Assembly: GCA_009746045.1 (NCBI GenBank)
Contig: RPFO01000151.1
Location: 62,501 to 120,061, forward strand
Length of the DNA: 57,561 nt
Reading direction: 5' to 3'
From: Mesostigma viride
Lineage: Eukaryota > Streptophyta > Mesostigmatophyceae > Mesostigmatales > Mesostigmataceae
Below, piece after piece: positions 1 through 9,837 of the stretch. The first letter of the stretch is position 1. Each line of letters starts with the position of its first letter. The notes under the pieces are model-generated. The model was not told the DNA's origin, made no database searches, and worked only from the letters and a program-made list of their open reading frames with translations. Made by a program: the position numbers and the translations under genes.

Positions 1-970
1 TGTATACAGCAGGATGTACCTATGCAATAGGATATAATAGGATACAATAGGACATAACATGTCTACAATGGGATATACGGATACAATATGATACTACTAT
101 AATAGGATGCAATATTATAACTTGATACACTAGGATGCAATAGGATATTGCATAGTTGTAAAGATTTGGATTTACCGCTACAACGGTTATACCCGTGGAA
201 GCCAGTATGTGCCACAGTGCCATCGCTAGGCAATGAAGGTCGTGGCACCGTCCAGTGTCCATTGAAGCAGTGCAGCTAGCCTACATATGAGCTTTCAATT
301 TGAGGACGGTAATCTTAGGGACTCCTTGGCTTGTGCGTGCCAGGCACGTCTGGGAGATGTGTCAGCCCTGGACGGCCATTTCGGCTCCATGCTGGCTGCG
401 TTTTGCCTGCGTTTTTGGCTGCATTTTGCCTGCGTTTTGCATGCGTTTTGCATGCGTTTTGCATGCGTTTTGCCTGTGCTTTGCCTGCATTTTGCCTGCG
501 TTTTGCCTGCGCTTTGCCTGTATTTTGCCTGCGTTTTGGCTGCGGTTTGGCTGACTCTCACCACCGGACAGTGCTGGGCAGGTCTTGCAGGCATGCTGCA
601 TGCTTTCTTTCCTATAGCACTTACTACTGCTCTGCGACCTCCCAACAGGAGTGCGCCAATTCTAACAGGAGGGGATACTCGGACGGCATTCAGGTTCTGT
701 GAACTGAGAGGCTCTGTATTCCCTGGCCTGGATGCCCACCGCTCATGCCTTGCTTCGCCCCCGCCACATGTCGCATGTTGGTGCGCCGTAATTGTAGCAC
801 GCCCCTGCCTTGCTGTCATAATGTTTGGCGATGCCTGGTTTGAGGTTATTTACCCCCCCAATCTACGTGGGCACTGCTTAGGACGTGGGCTCTCACATCT
901 CTCCCTTGAATGCCACGTGTCATCCCTCCCTCGCATGCCATGTTCCATCCCTCCCTCGCATGGCTTCTAG
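1..970. other. Upstream flank or intron of ANK gene 1, with two simple tandem repeats
   Basis: No exon is recognised here. Positions about 28-160 are a degenerate AT-rich repeat built on 'ggata(t/c)aata'. Positions about 397-550 are a degenerate 12-bp minisatellite around 'gcgttttgcctg'. Long ORFs across the second repeat arise from its 12-bp period and show no domain. The stretch ends in 'ttctag' at 970, which acts as the acceptor for the first visible ankyrin exon. Earlier exons of the gene may lie left of the window. Confidence 0.5.
397..550. repeat. 12-bp minisatellite
   Basis: Degenerate tandem copies of a 12-bp unit resembling 'gcgttttgcctg', with variants 'catgcgtttt' and 'ggctgcattt'. 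About 12 copies are present. Confidence 0.8.
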
Positions 971-1072
971 ACCGGCAACAATGGTCTTATACTAGCCGCC
1001 ATGTGGGGCCACCTGGACATCCTCAAGTACCTGGTGGATGACAAGGGGATGGACCCCCAGATACCGCGGCAG
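971..1072 (+). CDS. ANK gene 1, ankyrin exon A (34 residues)
   Basis: One ankyrin repeat, a helix-loop-helix protein-protein interaction module. The second helix is clear (GHLDILKYLVDDKGMDP). The first helix is atypical: NGLILAA stands where most ankyrins have TPLHLAA. The exon is 102 bp, opens after 'ttctag' and closes before donor 'gttggt', both in phase 0. It carries the extra residue of the 34-residue 'xKGMD' form. It is the first repeat visible; the true N-terminus is not seen. The cellular role of the protein cannot be inferred. Confidence 0.82.
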
Positions 1073-1220
1073 GTTGGTGCCCCCACGCATGGTGACTGGC
1101 TAATGATTCGCGTTTTTTATCCTCCATTCATGCACAACATTGCCCTGAGTGCTTGCCATGGTGCTCGTTACGTGCTTTGTTCTAGTATCAGTACATAATA
1201 CCATTATAGTAGAAGTAGTA

Positions 1221-1269
<49 letters not shown>

Positions 1270-1302
1270 TAGTAGTAGTAGTAGTAGTAGTAGCAGTAGT
1301 AA

Positions 1303-1394
<92 letters not shown>

Positions 1395-1876
1395 CTAGCG
1401 CTAGTACCAGTACTAGTACTAGTAGTACAAAGCTATGCCTCTTGTTTTATCACACCAAGTCTGAAGTTCTGGCTGCAACGCTTCTTTAGCTGTGCCCCTT
1501 GGGATGGGGGAACCCCCAATTGTGTGCTCCGTGTTGATTTGGTGGTTGCGGGTTCTGCTAGTATTCGAATGGAGGCTAGCATTTTTTGTTTCAAAAGTGT
1601 AGCTCTACCTTGCATCAAGGGACGAGTGAAAATGTCGTTTGGTAGTCACGTATGTAGGCTGTGTGCATGCGTATATGTGCGAAATGCATACTTATACTAT
1701 TCGACAGCGCAAAGAGAAGGCACATGTATTAAACATGCATCAAACATGGGAACGATCGTTGCGCACGCACATGCACACGGGCACACATGACATCTGTACG
1801 GGATGCATCAGCCTGAATTTGAACAGTACCGCGCACGTTGTCTGCTCCTACGCGCGCGGTGCATGCTGGTGAGCAG
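1073..1876 (+). other. Intron A-B (804 bp)
   Basis: Spliced region between exons A and B, from donor 'gttggt' to acceptor 'gagcag'. Apart from the (GTA)n tract in its first third it shows no recognisable feature. The poly-valine reading frame through it is a repeat artefact. Confidence 0.7.
1208..1428. repeat. (GTA)n microsatellite
   Basis: About 220 bp of GTA/AGT triplets with interspersed AGC and AAG triplets near both ends. Because the period is 3 it gives an open poly-Val frame, which should not be read as protein. Confidence 0.95.
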
Positions 1877-1975
1877 GACGGCTATAACCCGCTCCACGTC
1901 GCCGCCCAAAAGGGGCATCTGGATATGGTCAAGTACCTGGTGGCCAAGGGCGCCCGGGTCCGCAGCGTCGCCACT
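1877..1975 (+). CDS. ANK gene 1, ankyrin exon B (33 residues)
   Basis: A near-consensus ankyrin repeat: YNPLHVAAQKGHLDMVKYL followed by VAKGARV. The exon is 99 bp, bounded by 'gagcag' and the strong donor 'gtgagt' in phase 0. It is one of only three 33-residue repeats (B, G, J) among the ten regular ones of this gene and lacks the 'KGMD' insertion. Upstream AG choices would break the repeat register, so this start is preferred. Confidence 0.9.
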
Positions 1976-3123
1976 GTGAGTCGCCAGGGTGAACGCCAGG
2001 GTGAACGATGGCAGCGCATCATCTTACTAGGATATTTCCGGATAAAGGCATCTCGTTGAACGTTGCCGATCCCTGGCCGCACCTTGAACATCTTTCCAAG
2101 TTGAACATCTTCCCAAGAAATGCCCTTTCAGTCAACAGCCTTGTTTCTATCTAGTTTTGAAGCAAAGCTCTTCAAGTCATCCGAGGCTTCTTCTACACGA
2201 TTTTGATACACTCGTGTGTGCGGGCAGCGCGGCAGCTTCGTTGTAATTTTCTTAGACATATTTCCTTTTCTCATCTGCGGTAGGTTGACTTCACCAGCTG
2301 TGCGTCCCTCGTTAACAACAACAAAAAGAAAACCTGAAAATCTTGGCAGTACGCAATGAGGTACGCACAGTGTCCACATTGCGAGCAAGCATCCATGCCA
2401 GTCCCGAACAGAGCTTGCAGCAACGCTTGGCCTTCAGCATGCCTTTCCCTAGTGGCGATACAGGATCCGCAGACCCACTGTTGGAACCTAGTGAGTTACA
2501 GCTACCTATTGGACTAGGGAGTGCAAACCTAGTTAGGCATCCGTCTGCTAAACAAGTCTTTTGCACTGGCCTGTGGCTTTGTGTCGTGGATGGGGCACAC
2601 ATGCAGCATTTGGTGTGTGCGCTGCCATTTCTTGCCATTCCTCGCAATGCCAGGTGCTCCAGAAATATTTGCTCCATCTCAGTGCAATGGCATGTATATG
2701 CACTCGGACTTGCATGCCCTGTCACGCTGGCTCTGCTCAGAAGTCTGCCAGCATAAACTAGCATGAACTAGGATTCTGCGTTAATTAATGCTAAAAGCAC
2801 AGTATCCTCAGCTCCGTTCAGATTCCTTTAGATCACGCGCGAGTAGTTTAAACATTTTACCGCCCTACCACCAAGAGTACCTTTGAATGCACCTAGCGCG
2901 TCTTCCATAGTACCACTCTGTTTCTGCGATGAGGTTGTTTGTTATTTTAGGCATTGCTAGTTCTTATAGACATTGCTTGCTATTATAGACCACTGTTTTC
3001 CAGGCGTCAAGGCCTCCAGGAATGGGCTATATGAGTATCGTACTAACGATTCATGCGTCCGGCACATCGGCCACCACCACCACAACCCCCTTTGCCCCCC
3101 CCCACGCACCCGACCCCACTCAG
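1976..3123 (+). other. Intron B-C (1148 bp)
   Basis: No gene found. A short 17-bp tandem duplication ('gaacatctt.ccaag') lies at about 2086-2116. ORFs on both strands at 2.3-2.8 kb have no domain and no splice or repeat support. The acceptor side (3060-3120) is C-rich, ending 'actcag'. Confidence 0.65.
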
Positions 3124-3225
3124 CTACGCCGTAATGCGCTTCACTTGGCGGCGCTGGGTGGCCACCGGGCCGTGCTCAACTACTTGGTGGATGAGAAGGG
3201 GATGGACGCAGAGGGCACTGACGAG
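3124..3225 (+). CDS. ANK gene 1, ankyrin exon C (34 residues)
   Basis: Ankyrin repeat with core RNALHLAALGGHRAVLNYL and the extended VDEKGMDAE loop. The 102-bp exon lies between 'actcag' and 'gtgcgg', in phase 0. N replaces T in the TPLH motif, the subfamily signature of this gene. Confidence 0.9.
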
Positions 3226-4178
3226 GTGCGGCTGATGGCATTAATGAATGTCGGGTCACGTTGTGGCATTAGAGGCATGTCGGGTCACGTGGTGGCATCA
3301 GTGCATGTAGGGTAGGTTCTGTGGCGTTAGTGTGCGTGGGTTGGGGGTGGTTGTAACTGTGCATCGCGGCAGGGGTGGTGGCAAGTGTATGTAATGTTTT
3401 GGATGGAGGTGATAGCATGGATCATGGAGCGGGTGGGGTTGAGGGCACGGACAAGGAGCGGGTGGGGTTGAGGGCAGCAACACGGATTTTCTAAGCATTG
3501 TGGCATTAGCATGGAGTGGGTGAGGGGGTGCTGGATGGCTCGTTCACTGGGTAGCTCCACAGGGTGGCATATCCATATCCTTACATCACCCTGCCTGCCT
3601 GTCAAGCCACCCTGTTTTTGCGTGCCCCGCAACCGTAGCACCTTACAAGCAACATCTGGCAGCTGCCTAATGTCGTATCGATGCCCATCCAATACGCAAT
3701 CATGCAGCAGCAGTGTGTGGGCGCTGTCGCGGCTTGCGTGTATTGAATGATGACGTGGAGCATTTTTAACGCCAGCATAATGCCCCTTTGTGAGGGTACC
3801 TGCTGGCCTTGGTGTAGAACAGTAACAAATGCAGGGACTTTGCGTTCAATCAAGTTGCGCTCAAGCAAGCTGTTTTTATTTGGCGTAATAAGCAAGAACA
3901 GTACACGCAAGGAGGGAGAAACCTTTTGACACCTGGGCGGCCCTGCTCCAAGTTGGGCTGTACCATCGTCCTTGGGCTGTTCCATCGTCGTTGGGCTGTC
4001 CCATCGTTGTTGGGCTGTCCCATCGTTGGATGTCGCAGTCCCTTCTGCATGCGGTTGTTCCTATCGCAAGGTCCATGGTGTCAATTGGCACGGGCCTGGC
4101 GGTGACGCGACCACATAGCATGGTGTTGGTATCATTATGGCATGGTGGCTGCATTCTCTGGGCTGCGTCGGGCCGCAG
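3226..4178 (+). other. Intron C-D (953 bp)
   Basis: Contains a four-copy tandem repeat of about 19-20 bp around 'ttgggctgtcccatcgt' at 3952-4029, and a short 'catgtcgggtcacgt' duplication at 3247-3290. No coding block was recognised. Confidence 0.65.
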
Positions 4179-4280
4179 GTGGGCTGGAACACGTTACACA
4201 TGGCGGTGGCGGCGGGCCATCTGGCGCTGGTCCAACATCTGCTGGACGAGAGGGGCTTGGATGTCAACGAGAGGGATGAG
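4179..4280 (+). CDS. ANK gene 1, ankyrin exon D (34 residues)
   Basis: Ankyrin repeat with core WNTLHMAVAAGHLALVQHLL, then DERGLDVNERD. The 102-bp exon runs from 'ccgcag' to 'gtgggt', in phase 0. The C-terminal 'DVN.RD' closely matches the standard ankyrin consensus. Confidence 0.9.
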
Positions 4281-4917
4281 GTGGGTGTGCCTTCAAGGAG
4301 GCCTCTGTAAGGCCTCTGAAGGCTTTTCAGAGCTGCTGCGTTGCTAAGCTCTCTACTAGTGCTAGTCAGTGCGACCACCAGTTATGCTTCTATATGTAGG
4401 GGGCGTTCAGCTTGGCAATGATGTCACGCAACACTGTCGACCCAAACTTTCCTATTATACTTTATTTGGATCATCCAAGACATCATGGCCGCGCCCAACG
4501 CCCTTCACGCTCCCAGCGCCTGACTATACTACGGTTGCCATGGCATCCATTGTGGCAAGAGGCAAAGCTGCGTGGCGTGCTGACCCCAGGTCACGCATTG
4601 TCGCAGTTGATGCACAGGCCCAAGTGAGCATCGTCGCCGCGCAGGTCCTGTCTTGCCTGCAGCCTTCAGGTTCGGATCAAGTTCCACATTTCTCCGTTAC
4701 AAGCCTCTGAAAGTAGGGGGGCGGCAGTGCCATGCCAACCTATAGCAGGTGCGCCGTCCGAGCCTATTTCACATAGTGACTCGGCCATAACAATGGGGAC
4801 ACTGGCGCGGACGCTCGTAGTTAGTTGTATCCCCTTTACTCGGTCCGACAGTGTAGGAATTACGCCGCCGTTGTTCTGCCCTTGGGGTTGATAGAACCAT
4901 TGGTACGGCACGCCTGG
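4281..4917 (+). other. Intron D-E, left part before the palindrome cluster
   Basis: No exon recognised. The intron (4281-7138, 2858 bp) is the longest of gene 1 because it hosts the nested palindrome that starts at 4918. Confidence 0.55.
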
Positions 4918-5123
4918 AGTTACGTTAAATAGTGCCGGAACCTTTTGCCGCCTGAGGCAAATCGGGCCGGAACACTATTTTGCCCGGAATAACCACTTCC
5001 GAGCACCCAAGTTAATTCGGCCGAATTAACTTGGGTGCTCGGAAGTGGTTATTCCGGGCAAAATAGTGTTCCGGCCCGATTTGCCTCAGGCGGCAAAAGG
5101 TTCCGGCACTATTTAACGTAACT
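4918..5123. repeat. Palindrome unit P1 (206 bp, perfect)
   Basis: Both arms are 103 bp, with no loop; the centre is 'aattcgg|ccgaatt' at 5020/5021. The ends read AGTTACGTTAAATAG and its complement. Confidence 0.95.
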
Positions 5124-5255
5124 AAAACCTGGCCTCGTGGAGGGGGGACGAAGAGCCCGAGACATCCGCCTAGGCCGCTGAGCACGCACCACTAAATGCG
5201 CCGGAGCTGCCTCAGTGAGGATTCGAACCCCTGACCTCCAAGTTGCACAGGTTTT
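5124..5255 (-). repeat. Spacer copy S(-) with tRNA 3'-half-like segment
   Basis: This is the reverse complement of 5462-5592 apart from one G in a homopolymer. On the minus strand it contains a Pol III B-box-like 'ggttcgaatcc' embedded in a tRNA-like variable loop and T-arm. No complete tRNA can be folded. Confidence 0.7.
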
Positions 5256-5461
5256 AGTTACGTTAAATAGTGCCGGAACCTTTTGCCGCCTGAGGCAAAT
5301 CGGGCCGAAACACTATTTTGCCCGGAATAACCACTTCCGAGCACCCAAGTTAATTCGGCCGAATTAACTTGGGTGCTCGGAAGTGGTTATTCCGGGCAAA
5401 ATAGTGTTACGGACCGATTTGCCTCAGGCGGCAAAAGGTTCCGTCACTATTTAACGTAACT
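5256..5461. repeat. Palindrome unit P2 (206 bp, imperfect)
   Basis: Same unit as P1, centred at 5358/5359. A few substitutions between the arms (for example gggccg against ggaccg, gtgcc against gtcac) show that this copy has begun to diverge. Confidence 0.92.
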
Positions 5462-5592
5462 AAAACCTGTGCAACTTGGAGGTCAGGGGTTCGAATCCTC
5501 ACTGAGGCAGCTCCGGCGCATTTAGTGGTGCGTGCTCAGCGGCCTAGGCGGATGTCTCGGGCTCTTCGTCCCCCTCCACGAGGCCAGGTTTT
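5462..5592 (+). repeat. Spacer copy S(+) with tRNA 3'-half-like segment
   Basis: Contains 'ggaggtcaggggttcgaatcc' near 5478-5500: a class-I-like variable loop (aggtc), T-stem and TTCGAAT loop, then a 7-nt acceptor-like strand 'ctgaggc' and A. The T-stem has one mismatch and one G-T pair. Further 3', 'gctcagcggcctaggcg' loosely resembles a D-arm/A-box. The two halves do not pair into one tRNA, so this is best read as tRNA-derived sequence in a SINE- or MITE-like element. Confidence 0.55.
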
Positions 5593-5798
5593 AGTTACGT
5601 TAAATAGTGCCGGAACCTTTTGCCGCCTGAGGCAAATCGGGCCGGAACACTATTTTGCCCGGAATAACCACTTCCGAGCACCCAAGTTAATTCGGCCGAA
5701 TTAACTTGGGTGCTCGGAAGTGGTTATTCCGGGCAAAATAGTGTTCCGGCCCGATTTGCCTCAGGCGGCAAAAGGTTCCGGCACTATTTAACGTAACT
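5593..5798. repeat. Palindrome unit P3 (206 bp)
   Basis: Third copy of the fold-back unit, matching P1. It is immediately followed by CCTGG, the proposed right target-site duplication. Confidence 0.92.
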
Positions 5799-5803
5799 CC
5801 TGG

Positions 5804-7138
5804 CGCCGGTGCATGGGTGCTACTGGTCATGGAATTTGTGTGTCGGGTTTGCGGAGCTAGCTACTTGTCGAGTGTATCATTGGTAGGTTGCTCCTGGTGC
5901 CACGCCATACTGGCGTGCTATTGGCTAGCCGCCCCCTGTGCACTCCAGTGTGTGTTAGGGCCTGCATGTTGGGCCTACAGACCAACAGGCCTACGGACCA
6001 ACGGGCATGAGGGTCAAAAGTCACCCAGCCAACTAAATGACCATTTCATGGAGCCCGGCTGGGTCTGTTAAATCAGGGTTTGCCAATGCCAAATGCCAAC
6101 TGTCAACGCCTTATTTGGGGAATGCTTTGTTAGGGAAGCCTGTTGTTTCATACCCTGGGTTGGTCATGTCTACTATAGAGGGTCGACGGTGACAGATGAC
6201 AGGTTGGGAGCGGTCCGTTGGGACCGCTTGAAGGTTCGGAGACGGTTCACAAGAGGCTGCTCCAAGATACCCACGGTTAGACCAGGCCCCTGACAATATG
6301 TGGGTTGCCTGCTCACCTCATAGGTCCCAAATCTCGCCCGAGCTACTCTAGCGCCTACACCTTAGATAAGTGTAGCTGACTAGCTGGTGGTTGTGGATGC
6401 CAGCTGGTCGATGTACAGATGCCAGCTGGTCAATATACAGATGCCAGCTGGTCAATATACAGATGCCAGCTAGCCTATTCAGATGGCAGGGCAGAAACAT
6501 CCCTAGGTCACCCAAGTAGAACTGCGATGCATTTTCGAAGCTGAATGTGACGGACAGTCCTTGCTGAGGTTGCCCTGCCAACCAAAACCCGTGCTGGCTT
6601 CCTTTTCCCGGTCCAGTGGCCTGAGTTCTCTTTCCGCGCACGAGCGTTTCTCCCCAGTACAGCCGTTGCCTGCTATTTGAATTGCACTCTCTTAGTTCGT
6701 GTGGGCAAGTTGACCCCAGCACAATAATATAGAGTAAGAATAAAATGCAAGAATATAGCTCTTTAGCGGTCATGGACCTGATATCTGTAGATATCTAGGA
6801 TTCACTGTCAGGGCTACTTTGAGCGTGCAAACAGCCCTAGCAAACAACATGGTTGAATTTTTACAGGACACAGGAGAGAGGCCTGTGGGTGTATGCTGAG
6901 CGCAAGAGATACTGCCATCAGCCCTCGGGGAATCAACAAATGTACGGCCCTTTCGGCTGTTTCATGGCCGTACTTTCATTATCATGCACTGTGTTGTAAA
7001 ATTATTGTGTTTCATACCGTACTCTATAGCCTGCCTTCGCAACACAATTGATACTTAGATACTGCTGAGAGTCCAGGGATGGTGTCCTTTTTATACGCGT
7101 TCTGCCCCGGGTGTGTGCGCTCCTATGATGGACTGCAG
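5804..7138 (+). other. Intron D-E, right part
   Basis: No exon recognised. A 23-bp tandem repeat ('gatgccagctggtcaatata'-type) of about 3.5 copies lies at 6396-6474. The rest looks like unique non-coding DNA. Confidence 0.6.
6396..6474. repeat. 23-bp minisatellite, ~3.5 copies
   Basis: Successive copies of 'gatgccagctggtcaat' plus 'atacag'. The first copy differs by a few bases and the last is cut short. Confidence 0.85.
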
Positions 7139-7240
7139 GAGGGTGGGAACGTGCTTATAATAGCGGCTAGGATGGGACAGCTGGCGGTGCTCCGATACCT
7201 ACTGGACAGCAAGAACATGGATGTCAATACGCGAGACAGC
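7139..7240 (+). CDS. ANK gene 1, ankyrin exon E (34 residues)
   Basis: A divergent ankyrin repeat: GNVLIIAARMGQLAVLRYLL then DSKNMDVNTRDS. The usual H of TPLH is I, and GH is GQ, but both helices and the C-terminal DVN.RD remain. The 102-bp exon lies between 'ctgcag' and 'gtgagt', in phase 0. Confidence 0.87.
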
Positions 7241-8351
7241 GTGAGTACTGCTGTGCTGGGGGTGTCGATGATGCATGAGAACTAATTTCTACCTGAGAGT
7301 AGTAAAACTATTTACGCAACTTTTGCATTGACACTTGCTGGCATGCGTGTAGTCGTTCTCAGGGTCACCATGCCTTGACCCTCGTACTTAACAATAACTT
7401 ATCTTCAGAATAGCTGTTGCCCTCCTTTCTGTTTGATGTGTGCGACATGATATCTGCTCGCACTGTGGTGCTCGCATCGCCACGTGTCATGACCACAAAG
7501 CGCTGTGGTGATTGCAGGCCTTGCTTGCTTGCGCTGGCTTTCTGCGCTATGTTTTTTCCGTTCCTATGTCAGCTGATTGCATGGAGGGCAGCCGCACTTG
7601 GCGACTTCTGCTGCTGGCTTAAGGGCACTGGAGTAGTGTAAGGGGGTGCTGGTATCAGGGCACCGCAGTAGTGTAATGGTAAGAGGCATGCCTTCTCCAT
7701 CGCTCGTCCTATCGCAGAAGCAACCAAAGCCAGGAAAGACATAAGCTGCCTTTGATTAGATAGCCATCTTTGGGGGGGGCGGGGGGGGGGGCGGGCACGG
7801 AGCATCTCTTAGCATGTGTAAAATGTACATACGGGCATATTGAATTCGGGGTTGTTGTAGCATGTATGCTTGCAAAGGCACGGGGGGTACTGGGGTACAC
7901 AAAAAGTGACCATCATGGTTCGCAATGGCATCTCAGCGCTCACAATGGCTCGCAGAAAAATCTTTCACAAGTACATTATTAAAAAAAAAAAAGACCTGAA
8001 CTTGGAACAGGTATTCATAAGCTTCACAACTAGTTCGTGGTTTTGGACAGAGATCATGTTTTTTAATCACCAATCTATTCCTGCCGCAGTCCTTCCCTGC
8101 AGGTACTCTACTCATCCTCATCATAACTCATCATCTATCTTAAGCACTTGAGCGGACTATTCTACGTGCCTGTTGCACGTGGGATTAGTTAATCTAATTT
8201 AATGTGTTTTATTTACATTATAACTCTGCGCATGCCCGCATGCCTGCCTATTCACTCGCCCGCCCGCCGGCCCGCCTGCCCGCCCATCCGCTTGCCTCCC
8301 TGTCCCCCCCGGGGCCATCGTGAGTGCTCGCATCCCCTGCTGCACGCGCAG
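7241..8351 (+). other. Intron E-F (1111 bp)
   Basis: Holds a G-rich run at about 7770-7797 and an A-run at 7981-7991. Near the acceptor (8240-8310) are 'cccgcctgcc'-type imperfect repeats that give a pyrimidine-rich lead-in to 'gcgcag'. No coding block. Confidence 0.6.
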
Positions 8352-8453
8352 ACTCAATGGAATGCACTCCACTGGGCAGCAGAGGAGGGGCGCCTCAACG
8401 TGGTGACGTTTCTGGTGGAAGCAAAAGGCATGGATATCTACGCCCAGGATGAT
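8352..8453 (+). CDS. ANK gene 1, ankyrin exon F (34 residues)
   Basis: Ankyrin repeat WNALHWAAEEGRLNVVTFL with the KGMD extension and a YAQDD end. GH is GR here. The 102-bp exon lies between 'gcgcag' and 'gtaagc', in phase 0. Confidence 0.9.
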
Positions 8454-9738
8454 GTAAGCGGGGGTGCAACTATTATTTATCAATAGAAGCGGTATATTTT
8501 AAGTGCAGCTCAACAAATATCTGAGTTTTTCTTTTCTGGTTGTACAAAAAGTTGAAATTCAAAACTATATCGAAATAATTCAAATCGATGATCTAATTCT
8601 GGAATTAATAATCCTCGTTGCGGAAAAAAAAATTTTGTTTGAAATCCTTAGAAAATCAAACGCATCCGGCCACCCTGCCACGCATAACTTCCTTGTTTGC
8701 CCTCTGGTACATCCTTATGCTCACGGCCCACTCCACCCACACACTGTGTGACCTCCCCCAGCATTATCAACGCCATGCGCCTGCCGCCTATTCACGGAGA
8801 AATAGACTGGACACGGAATATGTGCCTTTAGTGAGAGTATGTGCCTCACCGAAGCTCCCAGCAGATGGGAAGGGGGACTTGAAGGGGCAGTTGAATGCGG
8901 TGCGGTGAACGGCAAGCAAGGGGGCAATACATCAATATCAGAAGCACGTAGGAAGGGGGTTAGCAAGGGACAAATCAAGGGGCGAAGCGACAGAATTAGA
9001 TACGCGGGGAGGGAGGGATTAGATGGGGGGGCGGTGGGGGAAGAAAGAGGAGGCAAATTGTGTGAAGAGGAAGTGAGGAGGAAAGGAGGGGTGAAATGGA
9101 GGCATGCAGAGGGGAGAGGAGGGGCGAACGGGAGGCATGGAGAGGGGAATGTGGACTGGGGAGAGGCAATAGATCCATTGTTGTCGCAATCATCACAGTC
9201 GGTAGAATATTCTGAGGCTGCGTGTGGTTACTGCACATTGTCCTGAGGCATACAGCCTCATGACAGCGTCGATGTTGCGCAAATGCGCTGTGTTGGCCAC
9301 CACACCAGATGCACACCACTTGCCTAGTTCTGTGCTGGCTGTGCCCACCGTGTACCTGCTGTGTCGTATGTGTGGGCTGGTCAAGGGGGTCCTACTCTAT
9401 ACGTGTGCTGTCATTCGGTCTTAGGACTTGATAGCCCATGGAGTGCATTCAACTGAGGCCATCGGGGACATGTGATAGGAACGCCCGGCTGATAGGAACG
9501 CCCCGAATAGGAACGCCCCGCAACCAGTCACAGTGTCATCACTGTCATGCTTGCGTGGCTCGTGGTTTTAGGGCAACTAGCCACTGCTACACTTTCCCAA
9601 CGTGTGGTTGTATTGGATTTGATAAATGGGTGGCTGCCTGATTATCTGTCTCTTTTGCGCTGGTGGGGGAGGGGCTTTGGTGGGGGGTGGGGGCCGGGGG
9701 GCCGGGGGGCGGGGGCCTGGGGTCTGGGGTGCACACAG
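8454..9738 (+). other. Intron F-G (1285 bp)
   Basis: Left part AT-rich (8480-8660), middle purine-rich (8870-9170: gggg/gagg runs on + strand). At about 9477-9521 there are three short copies of 'ataggaacgcccc'. The last 70 bases before the acceptor are G-rich instead of pyrimidine-rich. No exon recognised. Confidence 0.6.
9661..9729 (+). other. G-rich tract next to a splice acceptor (possible G-quadruplex)
   Basis: Many runs of four to six G separated by short loops, ending about ten bases before the 'cacacag' acceptor of exon G. A normal acceptor would have pyrimidines here. Confidence 0.6.
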
Positions 9739-9837
9739 ACCGGGATGAACCCGCTCCACCATGCGGCGGTGCGTGGACACCTGGACATGGTCAAGTACCT
9801 TGTGGAACGAGGGCTGGACCCAAACGTCACCAACCAT
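9739..9837 (+). CDS. ANK gene 1, ankyrin exon G (33 residues)
   Basis: Strong ankyrin repeat: MNPLHHAAVRGHLDMVKYL then VERGLDPNVTN. The 99-bp exon lies between 'cacacag' and 'gtacgt', in phase 0. The second helix GHLDMVKYLV is identical to exon B, suggesting the two arose by duplication within the gene. Confidence 0.9.

Larger units (their letters stand above)
4918..5798. mobile_element. Nested fold-back element: three 206-bp palindromes inside one ~881-bp palindrome
   Basis: Three palindromic units (4918-5123, 5256-5461, 5593-5798) are separated by two copies of a ~132-bp spacer in opposite orientations. The whole block is therefore also a palindrome about 5358/5359. The first unit is a perfect inverted repeat with 103-bp arms, and the middle one carries a few mismatches. 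The block is flanked on both sides by CCTGG (4913-4917 and 5799-5803), which fits a 5-bp target-site duplication. No ORF is present, so it would have to be non-autonomous. It lies in an intron of ANK gene 1. Confidence 0.85.

Noticed and set aside
287-970. 227-codon ORF upstream of the first ankyrin exon
   Set aside because: Half of it is the 12-bp minisatellite, and an equally long ORF lies on the opposite strand.
1149-1790. Poly-valine ORF
   Set aside because: Created by the GTA microsatellite in an intron.
2343-2756. 137-codon intronic ORF
   Set aside because: No domain, no splice logic, and a longer overlapping frame exists on the other strand.
5470-5525. Functional tRNA gene, normal or permuted
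   Set aside because: The T-arm and acceptor strand look right, but no anticodon stem or D-arm pairs with them in either order. A complementary 'gcctcag' lies 89 nt span upstream in the palindrome, but the intervening sequence does not fold as a tRNA.
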